A DNA stretch of 17,519 nt from the NCBI GenBank assembly GCA_041687295.1, contig JAWLCG010000066.1, positions 1-17,519 on the forward strand, in the 5' to 3' direction. Positions 1-6,651 of the stretch are shown here, piece by piece. The position numbers were made by a program, and so were the translations under genes. Positions within the stretch are counted from its first letter, which is position 1; each line of letters begins with the position of its first letter. Source of the DNA: JAWLCG01 sp041687295. Its GTDB lineage: Bacteria > Planctomycetota > Phycisphaerae > SM23-33 > FEN-1343. The notes beneath the pieces were generated by a model, which saw only the letters and a list, made by a program, of their open reading frames with translations, was not told the DNA's origin and ran no database searches.

Positions 1-2
1 CG

Positions 3-935
3 ATGACGGGCGGCCTCATCAATCTCGCCGCGCGCGGGGCGCTGCGCGTGATCGGCGGGGCGCTGCAGGAGGAGCCGGGCATCGACGGGCAGAAGATCCT
101 CGTCTCCAATGCCGCCTTCGAGGACGGGGTGCGCAGCCCCGCGGATCTGGACGGGCGCCTGGTGCTGGCCCTGTGGCCTCAGGTGGTCCAGGCCGCCCTG
201 GAGGCGCCGGCGAGCAGCCTGGCCGAGCTGCCCTCGGCCGTGCAGGCCCTCTCGGCCGTGCCGCCCGGGGCGGGACTGACCTACGTCAACGAGCCGGCCC
301 TGCTTCGGCTGAGCTACCCGCTGCTGCTGATGGCCAACGCCGCGCTGGCCGGGCCGGCCTGGGCCCAGGGCGTGCCCGTCCGCGCTGACTGGCTGGGGCC
401 CGTCGAGCCGCTCGCCCGCCAGCTCTGGCCCAGCGTGGCCAGCCTCCGCGCCGACGACGTCGGCATCACGATGACCACCTACGGCCCGCTGCCGGGCCCG
501 GGGTTGACCTCGGGCGGCATGGTCGGCCCGTCGCTGATGGTCTCGGTGCTGCTGCCCTCGCTGGGTCGGGCCCGGACCCAGGCCCGCTGGGCCGTGAGCC
601 AGACCAACCTCCGCGGCATCGGCCAGGCCATCCTGATGTACGCCATGGAGCACCAGGACCACGCCCCGCCCGACCTCGACGCCCTCATCGACGCCAACCT
701 CATCGGCCCGATGGGCGTGACCAGCCCCCTGGGCGAGGGTCGCCGCTACGTCTACCTGCCCCCGCCGGGCCCGCTGAGCGAGCTGGAGAACCCCCACAAC
801 CGCATCCTGGCCTACGACGACCCCGCCAGCCACGGCCAGGACCGCACGGCCGTGCTCTGGGCCGACCTGCACGTCTCGATGGAGCCCGTCGACGTGGCCT
901 TCTGGGACCAGGTGGACCGGGCCCGCCAGCCGTAG
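3..935 (+). CDS. Pilin-module protein of unknown function, 3' part only
   Basis: The reading frame is open to the window edge, so this is the C-terminal 310 residues or so of a longer protein. The ATG at position 3 has no room for a ribosome binding site and is probably an internal methionine. Residues 1-170 show no motif I recognise. Residues 178-233 resemble the N-terminal helix and following segment of a type II pseudopilin: a hydrophobic stretch ending in LLPSLGRAR, then NLRGIGQAILMYAMEH. Near residue 285 the string LWADLHVS resembles the FADGHV end of planctomycete pilin-like proteins. Here the module sits at the C-terminal end of a larger protein rather than at its start. It is probably an envelope protein, by analogy with other planctomycete hypothetical proteins. 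The TAG stop lies inside a GTAGGGC string that begins a possible hairpin. Coding frame is sure; function is unknown. Confidence 0.7.
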   Translation: MTGGLINLAARGALRVIGGALQEEPGIDGQKILVSNAAFEDGVRSPADLDGRLVLALWPQVVQAALEAPASSLAELPSAVQALSAVPPGAGLTYVNEPALLRLSYPLLLMANAALAGPAWAQGVPVRADWLGPVEPLARQLWPSVASLRADDVGITMTTYGPLPGPGLTSGGMVGPSLMVSVLLPSLGRARTQARWAVSQTNLRGIGQAILMYAMEHQDHAPPDLDALIDANLIGPMGVTSPLGEGRRYVYLPPPGPLSELENPHNRILAYDDPASHGQDRTAVLWADLHVSMEPVDVAFWDQVDRARQP

Positions 936-991
936 GGCCCGCAGATTCGAGCGTGTGCCGGTTGGGCGTGCCAGACCGTCTGCGGAGGCCC
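936..991 (+). terminator. Possible stem-loop after the first gene
   Basis: CCGCAGA at 939-945 can pair with TCTGCGG at 979-985, a 7-bp stem with a 33-base loop that starts directly after the TAG stop. No T-run follows, so this is not a standard intrinsic terminator. It could equally be a degenerate copy of the GTAG-led palindromes found further along the window. Confidence 0.3.
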
Positions 992-1077
992 GAGCCCTTT
1001 CGCATGTCCGCCAGCGGCCATGGCACCCGATCGTGGCCCCTGGCCGCTCGAGGATCAGCCGGGATGCGTACCAGCCC

Positions 1078-1107
1078 TTGACTGGACCCGTTCGGAGAGT
1101 GTAGTAT
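1078..1107 (+). promoter_or_regulatory. Sigma-70-like promoter of mazEF
   Basis: TTGACT at 1078-1083 and TAGTAT at 1102-1107 are separated by 18 bases and lie 43 bases before the mazE start codon. Both hexamers are close to consensus in an otherwise GC-rich region. Confidence 0.6.
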
Positions 1108-1122
1108 GCACAATGTGATTAC
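1104..1122. promoter_or_regulatory. Possible MazE/MazEF autoregulatory operator
   Basis: An interrupted palindrome is centred on position 1113: GTA, two unpaired bases, CACA, central A, TGTG, two unpaired bases, TAC. Seven of nine base pairs match. It overlaps the -10 box and the expected transcription start. MazE-type antitoxins are known to bind palindromes in their own promoter and to repress with MazF as co-repressor. Assigning this site to MazE is inference. Confidence 0.4.
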
Positions 1123-1149
1123 TTTTCGTCTTGGCCCGGAGGGCTGTTG

Positions 1150-1389
1150 ATGCATGCGAGCCTGGTGAAAATCGGAAACTCTCGCGGTGTGCGTCTACCA
1201 AAGGCCGTCATCGAGGCGGCTGGGCTGAAGGACAAGCTGGACCTGGAGGTCCGCGACGGGGCCGTCATCATCCGCAACGCCGCCACGAAACGAGCCGGCT
1301 GGGCCGAGGCGGCCGCCGTCTGCCATTCGGCCCGCGAGGACGACCTGGAGGACTGGGATGCGGCTGTCGACGACGGAGACTGGACGTGA
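1150..1389 (+). CDS. mazE: MazE-type antitoxin, AbrB/SpoVT domain
   Basis: This 79-residue protein is the antitoxin of a type II toxin-antitoxin pair. It should bind and neutralise the MazF nuclease encoded next to it and repress the shared promoter. The N-terminal half is a typical AbrB/MazE swapped-hairpin domain: VKIGNSRGVRLPKAVIEAAG, followed by a region matching the usual LEVRDGAVIIRN strand. The C-terminal 35 residues are acidic (EDDLEDWDAAVDDGDW) and fit the flexible MazF-wrapping tail. I chose the ATG at 1150 because GGAGGG at 1138-1143 sits 6 bases before it. A TTG directly upstream at 1147 is in frame but less well spaced. Its TGA stop overlaps the mazF GTG start by four bases (GTGA), which indicates translational coupling. 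Confidence 0.9.
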   Translation: MHASLVKIGNSRGVRLPKAVIEAAGLKDKLDLEVRDGAVIIRNAATKRAGWAEAAAVCHSAREDDLEDWDAAVDDGDWT

Positions 1390-1706
1390 AGGTCGCCCAG
1401 GGGCAGGTATGGTGGGTGAACCTGGACCCTACGATCGGCAGTGAAATCCGCAAGAGCCGCCCGGCCGTGGTCGTCTCGCCCGACGAGCTCAACGCCCACC
1501 TGAACACCGTGATCGTCGTCCCGCTGACCACCGGCCGGGCGTACCCGTTTCGGATTGCCACGACCGTCGCCGGCCAGGACGGCGTGGCGGCCGTCGACCA
1601 GGTCCGCACGATCGACAAGCGTCGTCTCGTTCGCAAGCTCGCCACTCTCAAGGGCGATCAGCTCAAGTCCATCCTCGACGCGATGGTCGAAATGTTCGCC
1701 ATGTGA
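1386..1706 (+). CDS. mazF: MazF-type mRNA interferase toxin
   Basis: The 106-residue product is the ribosome-independent endoribonuclease of the pair, expected to cut mRNA at short sequence motifs when free of MazE. The family hallmarks are present in order: GQVWWVNLDPTIGSEIRKSR with the GSE and RP elements of the active-site loop (about residues 6-27), VVPLTT near residue 44, and DQVRTIDKRRL near residue 73. The length is normal for MazF. The start is the GTG at 1386, overlapping the mazE stop as GTGA, with no separate ribosome binding site needed. A longer in-frame extension back to 1131 exists but would run through mazE. The gene ends 18 bases before the stop of the convergent histidine kinase, so the two transcripts may read into each other. 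Confidence 0.92.
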   Translation: MKVAQGQVWWVNLDPTIGSEIRKSRPAVVVSPDELNAHLNTVIVVPLTTGRAYPFRIATTVAGQDGVAAVDQVRTIDKRRLVRKLATLKGDQLKSILDAMVEMFAM

Positions 1707-1724
1707 CGGCCGGTCAGGTCGGGC

Positions 1725-4091
1725 CTACTCGTGATGGGTCCGCAGGGCCGCCAGGAGGTTCTCCATGGGGCCGCTCTTGGTGAGGTAGTCGGCGGCGCCG
1801 GCGTCGCGCATGGCGGCGGCGACGTCGGGGTCCTCGTGCATCGACAGGCCGATGACCTGGACCTCGGGCTGGCGGGCGCGGATGCGGCGGGTGGCCTCGA
1901 TGCCGCTCATCTGGCCGAGGTTGACGTCCATCAGGACCACGTCGGGCCGAAGGCTCTCGGTCAGATCGATGGCCTCGGGCCCGTCGGCGGCCTCGCCGAC
2001 GACCTCGATGTCGGGCTCGAGCTGCAGCAGGCTGACCAGGCCGTCGCGGAGGATCTTGTGGTCGTCGGCGATGAGCACGCGTCGGCGGGCGCCCCGGGGG
2101 CGGACCGCCAGGGCCTGGGCGCTGCCGCGCTGGCCGGGCCGCTCGGCCGGCGGGCCCACACCCGGGCCCAGCGGCGCGGTCAGTGTCACGCGCGTGCCTT
2201 CGCCCGGGGCGGTCTCCAGGGCCATGTGCCCCCCGACGTACGCCAGCCGCTCCTGAATGCTGAACAGGCCGAAGGTCGCCTCCTCGGCCGGGCGATGCGC
2301 CAGCCGATCAGGGTCGAACCCCCGGCCCGCGTCGGCCACCACCAGCTGCACGCGGTCGTCGCCGGTCCGCGAAAGCGTCACGCGGGCCTCATCGACGCCG
2401 GCGTGTTTGGTCACGTTGAACAGCAGCTCGCGGGCGCACTCGAACAGCAGGAATCGAAGGTCCTCGCTGGCCGGCTCGGCCTGGCTGCTCGCCTGCAGAT
2501 GCACGGTGAGCTGGTGCTGCTGGCGCATCCGGCCGGCGAGCCAGTTGAGCCCCCCGACCAGGCCCGCCTCGTGCAGGATCGGCGGGCTGAGGTCCATCGT
2601 CAGGTCGCGCGAGGCCTGCAGGGCCTCGGTGAGGATGCCGTCGGTGCCCTGCAAGGCCGTCTCCAGCCGATCGGGCCGATCCGTGTGCCGCATCCAGTCC
2701 AGCTGCATGCGGGCGGCGACGATGAGCTGCTGGATGTGGTCGTGGAGCACCTGAGCGAGGCGCCGCCGCTCGCGCTGCTCGGCGCTGCTGAGCTCGCTGG
2801 CCAGGGCACGGAGCCGGTTGGCCTGCTGCTGCACCTCGGCCGTCCGCTCGGCGATGCGCTGCTCGAGGGTCTCGTTGGCCTCCTGGAGGGCCTGCTCGGC
2901 CTGCTTGAGCCTGGTGATGTCCTCGGTGAACATGATGATCCCGCCGATCACCCCCGGCCCCGAGTGCCACGGGCGGATCTCCCAGCGGACCCACTGCGTG
3001 CGGCCATCGGCGCGGACGAAGGGGTCCTCCTCGGCCCGCTCGACGGCCCCGGCCAGGCAGCGGCGGTGGATCGCCTTCCACCGTTCGGGCACCTCGGGGA
3101 ACACCTCGTAGTGGCAGCGCCCGATGATGGCCTGGCCTTCCAGGCCGTAGTCCCGCAGCCAGCGCCGGCTGGCGGCGAGGTAGCGCATCTGCGTGTCGAA
3201 CATGCCGATGGCGGCCGGCGCGTGCTCCACGAACAGCCGAAGCTGCTCCTCCTGCTGCCGCAGGGCCTGCTCAGCCCGGTGACGTTCGGTCACGTCCCGC
3301 AGCAACCCCAGCGTGCCCACGAACGCGCCCTGGTCGTCGCGGATCGCGCTGACCCGCGACTGCACCCACAGCTGCTGCCCCTGCCGGTCGTAGTGGATCG
3401 TCTCCAGGACCGTGCCGCCCTCGGCCAGCAACCTCGACATTGCCTGCTCGCGGGTGATGCCGATGAACTCGGCGCGGAACAGCGCGTCGGCGTTCTGGCC
3501 GATCGCCTCCTCGGCCGACCAGCCGTAGATCTGCTCGGCCCCCCGGTTCCAGCGCCGGATGACGAAGTCGGCGTCGGTGGCGACGACGGCGTCGGAGAGC
3601 TGGTCGATCAGCTCGGCCTGGCGGCGGAGGGACGCCTCGGCCTGCATGCGCTCGGTGATGTCGCGCAACAGCAGCGCCACGCACCCCTGATCGGCCGGCT
3701 CGAGGCGGAAGGCGTCGATCTCGAACCACCGGCCCAGCGCGGCCGAGTAGTTCTCGAAGTGGTCGCTCTGGCCGGTCGCCGCGATCCGGCCCAAGCGATC
3801 GAACCACGCCGGCTCGAGATCCGGCACGAGCTGCCGGGCCGTTCGGCCCACCGCGTTGGAGACCCCCGTGTGGCGCTCCAGGGCGGGGTTGGCCTCCACA
3901 ACCCGCAGGTCGACCGCCTGGCCGGCCTCGTCGCGCAGGACCTCCAGTACGCAGAAGGCATCGTCGATCGACTCGAACAGCACCTGGCAGCGCGCCTGGG
4001 CCTGCTCGAGGAGGCACTGCAGCTCCTCGCAGCGCCGCTGGAACTCCGGCAGGGCGGACCCGTCGGAGGAAGCTGGACAGGCTGGGCACAT
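1725..4091 (-). CDS. PAS-PAS-PAS hybrid histidine kinase with NarL-type receiver
   Basis: This 788-residue protein is probably a cytoplasmic sensor kinase, since I see no signal peptide or membrane segment. Three PAS domains lie at about residues 30-146, 157-272 and 280-395. The first two end in RDITER and RDVTER and the third in EDITRL, the usual PAC-type ends. A coiled coil (about 396-440) leads into a HisKA_3 dimerisation domain of the NarX/DegS class with H450 in LAQVLHDHIQQ. The ATPase domain follows with an N-box at about 551-563 (ECARELLFNVTKHA) and a G-box DAGRGFD at 587-593. After a Pro/Arg-rich linker a receiver domain spans 671-785, with the acidic pair D676/D677, phospho-acceptor D722 and K772. 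The receiver resembles NarL/FixJ regulators, but the protein stops before any DNA-binding domain. GGAGG lies 9 bases before the ATG (complement of 4101-4105). The ligand is unknown. Confidence 0.9.
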   Translation of the reverse strand: MCPACPASSDGSALPEFQRRCEELQCLLEQAQARCQVLFESIDDAFCVLEVLRDEAGQAVDLRVVEANPALERHTGVSNAVGRTARQLVPDLEPAWFDRLGRIAATGQSDHFENYSAALGRWFEIDAFRLEPADQGCVALLLRDITERMQAEASLRRQAELIDQLSDAVVATDADFVIRRWNRGAEQIYGWSAEEAIGQNADALFRAEFIGITREQAMSRLLAEGGTVLETIHYDRQGQQLWVQSRVSAIRDDQGAFVGTLGLLRDVTERHRAEQALRQQEEQLRLFVEHAPAAIGMFDTQMRYLAASRRWLRDYGLEGQAIIGRCHYEVFPEVPERWKAIHRRCLAGAVERAEEDPFVRADGRTQWVRWEIRPWHSGPGVIGGIIMFTEDITRLKQAEQALQEANETLEQRIAERTAEVQQQANRLRALASELSSAEQRERRRLAQVLHDHIQQLIVAARMQLDWMRHTDRPDRLETALQGTDGILTEALQASRDLTMDLSPPILHEAGLVGGLNWLAGRMRQQHQLTVHLQASSQAEPASEDLRFLLFECARELLFNVTKHAGVDEARVTLSRTGDDRVQLVVADAGRGFDPDRLAHRPAEEATFGLFSIQERLAYVGGHMALETAPGEGTRVTLTAPLGPGVGPPAERPGQRGSAQALAVRPRGARRRVLIADDHKILRDGLVSLLQLEPDIEVVGEAADGPEAIDLTESLRPDVVLMDVNLGQMSGIEATRRIRARQPEVQVIGLSMHEDPDVAAAMRDAGAADYLTKSGPMENLLAALRTHHE

Positions 4092-4156
4092 GGCGCACGG
4101 CCTCCAACAGAGTGGCTGCAGCCAACACGTGGGCCGATCAAGACAGGGCCCTCTCT

Positions 4157-4185
4157 ATTGTAGTCGACTCGGGCCCGGCAGTCTG
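4157..4185 (-). promoter_or_regulatory. Possible promoter of the histidine kinase
   Basis: On the minus strand TACAAT (complement of 4157-4162) lies 65 bases before the kinase start codon. The hexamer 17 bases further up, CAGACT, is a poor -35 match. The call rests mainly on the -10 box. Confidence 0.35.
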
Positions 4186-4324
4186 CCCATAACCGGCAGC
4201 GAACCTATTGGCGCCCTGTGCGATGCGTCGACCGAGCCGCCCCGGCTCCGCGACCCGGACAAGGCCCTGACGTCCCACGCCCCGGGCGGCCGGGAATCCG
4301 GGCCCGGGAAAGCGATTTGAGGGA

Positions 4325-4353
4325 TTGGCAGTTTTCGCGATCTGCAGTATGAT
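4325..4353 (+). promoter_or_regulatory. Sigma-70-like promoter with a long leader
   Basis: TTGGCA at 4325-4330 and TATGAT at 4348-4353 are spaced by exactly 17 bases, a near-consensus pair. The next start codon on this strand with a good ribosome binding site is the GTG at 4649, so the predicted untranslated leader is about 285-290 bases. Confidence 0.6.
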
Positions 4354-4427
4354 CTGCTTCCGGAGATAAAGGGGTCGGGGTGAGGGATTACTGCGACCAC
4401 CTCTCGGAGGGCTTCCTGATCGGCGCA

Positions 4428-4622
4428 TGGTACCGTTCCGCACGGCCATCGGTGTGTGCGGCGGGGCGGCAGGCCTTGCTTTCAGGGGGCTGCTGAAACT
4501 GCAAGGACAGCAACCATCGGGCTCGAGGTCTGCGCCCGCATAGCGAACTCTGCTTTGTACCAGGCCATGCTTCCCTGGCGACAAGTCATACTCCACACGG
4601 AGTACGCCTTGGCGTGGCCTGG
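4428..4622 (+). ncRNA. Structured 5' leader, candidate cis-regulatory RNA
   Basis: Consecutive stems can be read directly. CCGCAC (4438-4443) pairs with GTGCGG (4456-4461). CCTTGC plus TTTCAG (4474-4485) pairs with CTGAAA (4493-4498) and, past a 2-base bulge, GCAAGG (4501-4506). GGGC (4519-4522) pairs with GCCC (4534-4537). CCAGGCCA (4560-4567) pairs with TGGCCTGG (4615-4622), and inside this stem TACTCC (4589-4594) pairs with GGAGTA (4599-4604) around an ACAC loop. TGGTAC (4428-4433) could also pair at long range with GTACCA (4557-4562), competing with the last closed stem. No T-run follows any stem, so they are not simple terminators. I do not recognise a known riboswitch consensus, including c-di-GMP (GEMM). 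Confidence 0.45.
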
Positions 4623-4648
4623 ACGAGCTCTTTAAGGAGGATGCAATC

Positions 4649-5449
4649 GTGAAAACCCTGTTGATCGCCACTGTAGTGGCCCTGCTGAGCATCACCCAAG
4701 CCCATGCGGTCACGCTGCACGTCGAGGGCTTCGAGGCCAGCACTTGGCCGGACCCGGCCATCGGGCGAACCTGGCAAGACAACAATGGCAGCACGGTGAC
4801 TCGGGTCGCTTCGGGCACCAACGGAATCGCCTCGAGCAGCGGGTCGTTCCATGCCGAGATCAGCAAGGTGGGCAGCGCTGGAGCCTTTAGCTACCTCGGC
4901 GGCAACGACACTGCCTTCCGCGGCGGCTGGACCACCTCGATCGACATCTACGTCGATCTGGCCGCCTTGGACGGATTCGAGATCTCCCAGGCCGTCACCC
5001 GGAATACGGGGGGCCACGCGCAGGACAACATCTTTCACGTGCGGAAGGTTGGGCAGGAGTACACGGTTGGCGTCAGCCACAACTCGAACTACACGGCCAA
5101 CGTGTCCGGCTTCGCCGTGGCTCCCCAGACGATCCAGCAAAACGGCTGGTACACGTTTCAGTGGTCGGTCATGCCCTCGGCCGGTCCGCTGGGCGTTGAG
5201 ACCATCTGGACAGTTCTCCAAGATGACGGCAGCACGTTCTGGCAGTACTCCAAGGATACTGGCCTGGGGTACGACATCAATGACGTCGGGGGTCACAGGT
5301 ACATGTGGTTCACCTACACGGGAAGTGGAAACGGGGCTCTGGCCATTGACAACGCGACCGTTTCGGCCGTCCCCGAGCCGCTGACCGTGGCCGGCGTCCT
5401 GATGGGGCTGGGCGGCATTGGCCGCTACCTCCGCCGCCGGACCGCCTGA
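4649..5449 (+). CDS. Secreted PEP-CTERM sorting-domain protein
   Basis: This 266-residue protein has a signal peptide (MKTLLIATVV to about A20, cleavage after AHA). Its middle is rich in beta structure, Gly, Ser, Thr and Asn. The C-terminal PEP-CTERM anchor spans residues 241-266: VPEP, a hydrophobic helix, then RYLRRR. PEP-CTERM proteins are exported and processed by an exosortase, and are usually linked to exopolysaccharide. The middle part looks like a concanavalin-like beta-sandwich, but I cannot name a substrate. The start is GTG at 4649 with AAGGAGG at 4634-4640, 8 bases upstream. The ATG at 4641 opens only a four-codon frame (ATG CAA TCG TGA). The coding sequence is visibly less GC-rich than its neighbours. 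It follows a long structured leader and is followed by a very strong hairpin. Confidence 0.88.
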   Translation: MKTLLIATVVALLSITQAHAVTLHVEGFEASTWPDPAIGRTWQDNNGSTVTRVASGTNGIASSSGSFHAEISKVGSAGAFSYLGGNDTAFRGGWTTSIDIYVDLAALDGFEISQAVTRNTGGHAQDNIFHVRKVGQEYTVGVSHNSNYTANVSGFAVAPQTIQQNGWYTFQWSVMPSAGPLGVETIWTVLQDDGSTFWQYSKDTGLGYDINDVGGHRYMWFTYTGSGNGALAIDNATVSAVPEPLTVAGVLMGLGGIGRYLRRRTA

Positions 5450-5473
5450 GATTCGGTAGTCCTCTGATTTCGC

Positions 5474-5529
5474 GTCGGCCGGGCGCCCTGACTGAAGGTG
5501 AGAGCCTTCAGCGGGGGCGTCCGGCCGAC
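5474..5529. terminator. Large hairpin after the PEP-CTERM gene
   Basis: Three nested stems form one 56-base hairpin: GTCGGCCGG (5474-5482) with CCGGCCGAC (5521-5529), CGCCC (5484-5488) with GGGCG (5515-5519), and CTGAAGG (5492-5498) with CCTTCAG (5505-5511) around a 6-base loop. That gives 21 pairs. It begins 25 bases after the stop codon. No T-run follows, so it may act as a transcript-end stabiliser or be a palindromic repeat. Confidence 0.5.
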
Positions 5530-5578
5530 GGCCGTTTGGGGTCCAGACCATTTGCCGATTGCGTCTGTGGGTCCCAAA

Positions 5579-5620
5579 GCGCCTCCGGCCCAAGCCCACG
5601 GATTGCCATTCGTGGGCATC
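5579..5620 (+). repeat. Dispersed 42-base palindromic repeat, copy 1
   Basis: It begins GCGCCTCCGGCCCAAG and contains a near-palindrome, GCCCACGGAT then TGCC then ATTCGTGGGC. The same 42 bases occur in reverse orientation at 14990-15031 with one mismatch. Weaker similarity continues about 20 bases further on the CTCC side. The element does not start with GTAG. Confidence 0.8.
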
Positions 5621-5803
5621 CGTGGCTGGCCCGTCGATCTGGGGGCCCAGTTCACCCGCACGTCCGATGGCAAAACGGTCTGGCCGGCGAGAAAAGCGGC
5701 TGGGCCCTTCTCATCGGCTTGCCCGGCGGGTATGTAAGGGGGCGACGGCCCGAACGGGGCTGTGGGTAACCGAATGTAGCCGAGCAAGCACAAGGAGTCG
5801 GCG

Positions 5804-6472
5804 ATGGCCAAGGCGCTGATGGTCTATGGCGGCTGGGGCGGGCACGAGCCCAAGGAAACGACGGCGATCTTCGCGGAGTTCCTCCGCGGCCAGGGCTTCG
5901 ACGTGGACGTCCGCGACACGCTGGACGCCTACCTCGACGCGGAGCTCATGGGCAGCGTGGACCTGATCGTCCAGTGCTGGACGATGGGGCAGATCACCAA
6001 GGAGCAGTTCGAGGGCCTCAGCAAGGCCGTCGAGAACGGCGCGGGACTGGCCGGCTGGCACGGCGGGCTGTGCGACGCCTTCCGCGCGAGCATCGACTAC
6101 CACCGGCTCAGCGGCGGGCAATTCCTGGCCCACCCCGGCGGGCTGATCGAGTACGACGTCCACGTGACCAACTGGGACGACCCGATCATGGCCGGCATCG
6201 AGAACTTCCGCACCTGCCCGACCGAGCAGTACTACATGATGACCGACCCGGCCAACCTGGTGCTGGCCACCACCCCGCTGTCGCCCAACTGCGGCTGGGC
6301 GGCCGGCGCGGTCATGCCCCAGGTCTGGAAGCGCCAGCACGGCAAGGGCCGGGTGTTCTTCAGCGCCCTGGGCCACGTCGCCAAGGACTTCACCGACATG
6401 CCCCAGGCCCGCACCATCATGGAGCGCGGCCTGCTGTGGGCGACCCGCCAGAAGGGCTGCTGCTGCGGGTAG
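5804..6472 (+). CDS. ThuA-like domain protein
   Basis: The 222-residue product matches the ThuA family, which has a class I glutamine amidotransferase-like fold. It starts with a beta strand and glycine turn (ALMVYGGWGGHEP). The conserved core GLAGWHGGLCDAFR lies at residues 81-94, then SGGQFLAHPGG around 103-113. The family is linked by genetics to trehalose and related sugar use, but its reaction is not established. It is abundant in planctomycetes, often near Gfo/Idh oxidoreductases. There is no signal peptide, so it is probably cytoplasmic. Start ATG at 5804 has AAGGAG at 5792-5797, spaced 6 bases. The C-terminus is unusually cysteine-rich (KGCCCG). It converges on the MFS transporter with a long palindromic element between them. 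A shared carbohydrate role with that transporter is inference. Confidence 0.85.
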   Translation: MAKALMVYGGWGGHEPKETTAIFAEFLRGQGFDVDVRDTLDAYLDAELMGSVDLIVQCWTMGQITKEQFEGLSKAVENGAGLAGWHGGLCDAFRASIDYHRLSGGQFLAHPGGLIEYDVHVTNWDDPIMAGIENFRTCPTEQYYMMTDPANLVLATTPLSPNCGWAAGAVMPQVWKRQHGKGRVFFSALGHVAKDFTDMPQARTIMERGLLWATRQKGCCCG

Positions 6473-6475
6473 CCT

Positions 6476-6610
6476 GTAGGGTGTGCAGGTTCCGCCGGAG
6501 CAACGCGCAGGCGGGGTCTGCACACGGAACCTCGGCGGCGGGCGCTCGGCCGATTGCCCTGCCGACATCGTCCCGTGTGCAGAACCGCTGCGCGAACCTG
6601 CACACCCTAC
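6476..6610. repeat. BIME-like inverted pair of GTAG-led palindromes (GTGTGCAG family)
   Basis: The outer arms GTAGGGTGTGCAGGTTC (6476-6492) and its exact reverse complement (6594-6610) bound 135 bases. Inside, CGCGCAG (6504-6510) pairs with CTGCGCG (6588-6594), and TCTGCACACGG (6517-6527) pairs with CCGTGTGCAGA (6573-6583). Each half can also fold alone, for example GTGTGCAG (6481-6488) with CTGCACAC (6518-6525). The element starts 4 bases after the ThuA stop and may serve as a two-way transcript end for the convergent genes. Confidence 0.8.
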
Positions 6611-6651
6611 GGGCAAGACGCCGGACCACGTGGCGCTCGATCCGGCCTTCG

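Larger units (their letters stand above)
4092..4648. other. 557-base gene-free region between divergent genes
   Basis: No coding sequence with a plausible start or known family is visible here. On the minus side it holds the leader and possible promoter of the kinase gene. On the plus side it holds a strong promoter at 4325-4353 and then about 285 bases with four or more stable hairpins before the PEP-CTERM gene. Base composition is visibly less GC-rich near the promoter. Confidence 0.7.
5450..5803. other. 354-base gene-free region before the ThuA-like gene
   Basis: It contains the 5474-5529 hairpin and one copy of a dispersed 42-base repeat at 5579-5620. I see no coding sequence and no convincing sigma-70 promoter for the gene that follows. 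Confidence 0.6.

Noticed and set aside
1131..1385. A longer 5' extension of mazF
   Set aside because: It overlaps mazE entirely. The GTG at 1386 gives the normal MazF length and a GTGA overlap.
1731..4163. An 810-codon open frame on the plus strand opposite the histidine kinase
   Set aside because: The minus-strand frame has complete PAS, kinase and receiver motifs. The opposite frame is low-complexity Gly/Ala/Leu/Arg sequence of the kind produced by high-GC antisense shadowing.
4428..4622. Known c-di-GMP (GEMM) riboswitch
   Set aside because: Neither the conserved core nor the tetraloop-receptor pattern of that class is visible in the leader.
4641..4652. ATG at 4641 as the PEP-CTERM start
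   Set aside because: It opens only ATG CAA TCG TGA and touches the ribosome binding site with no spacing. The GTG at 4649 gives a proper signal peptide.
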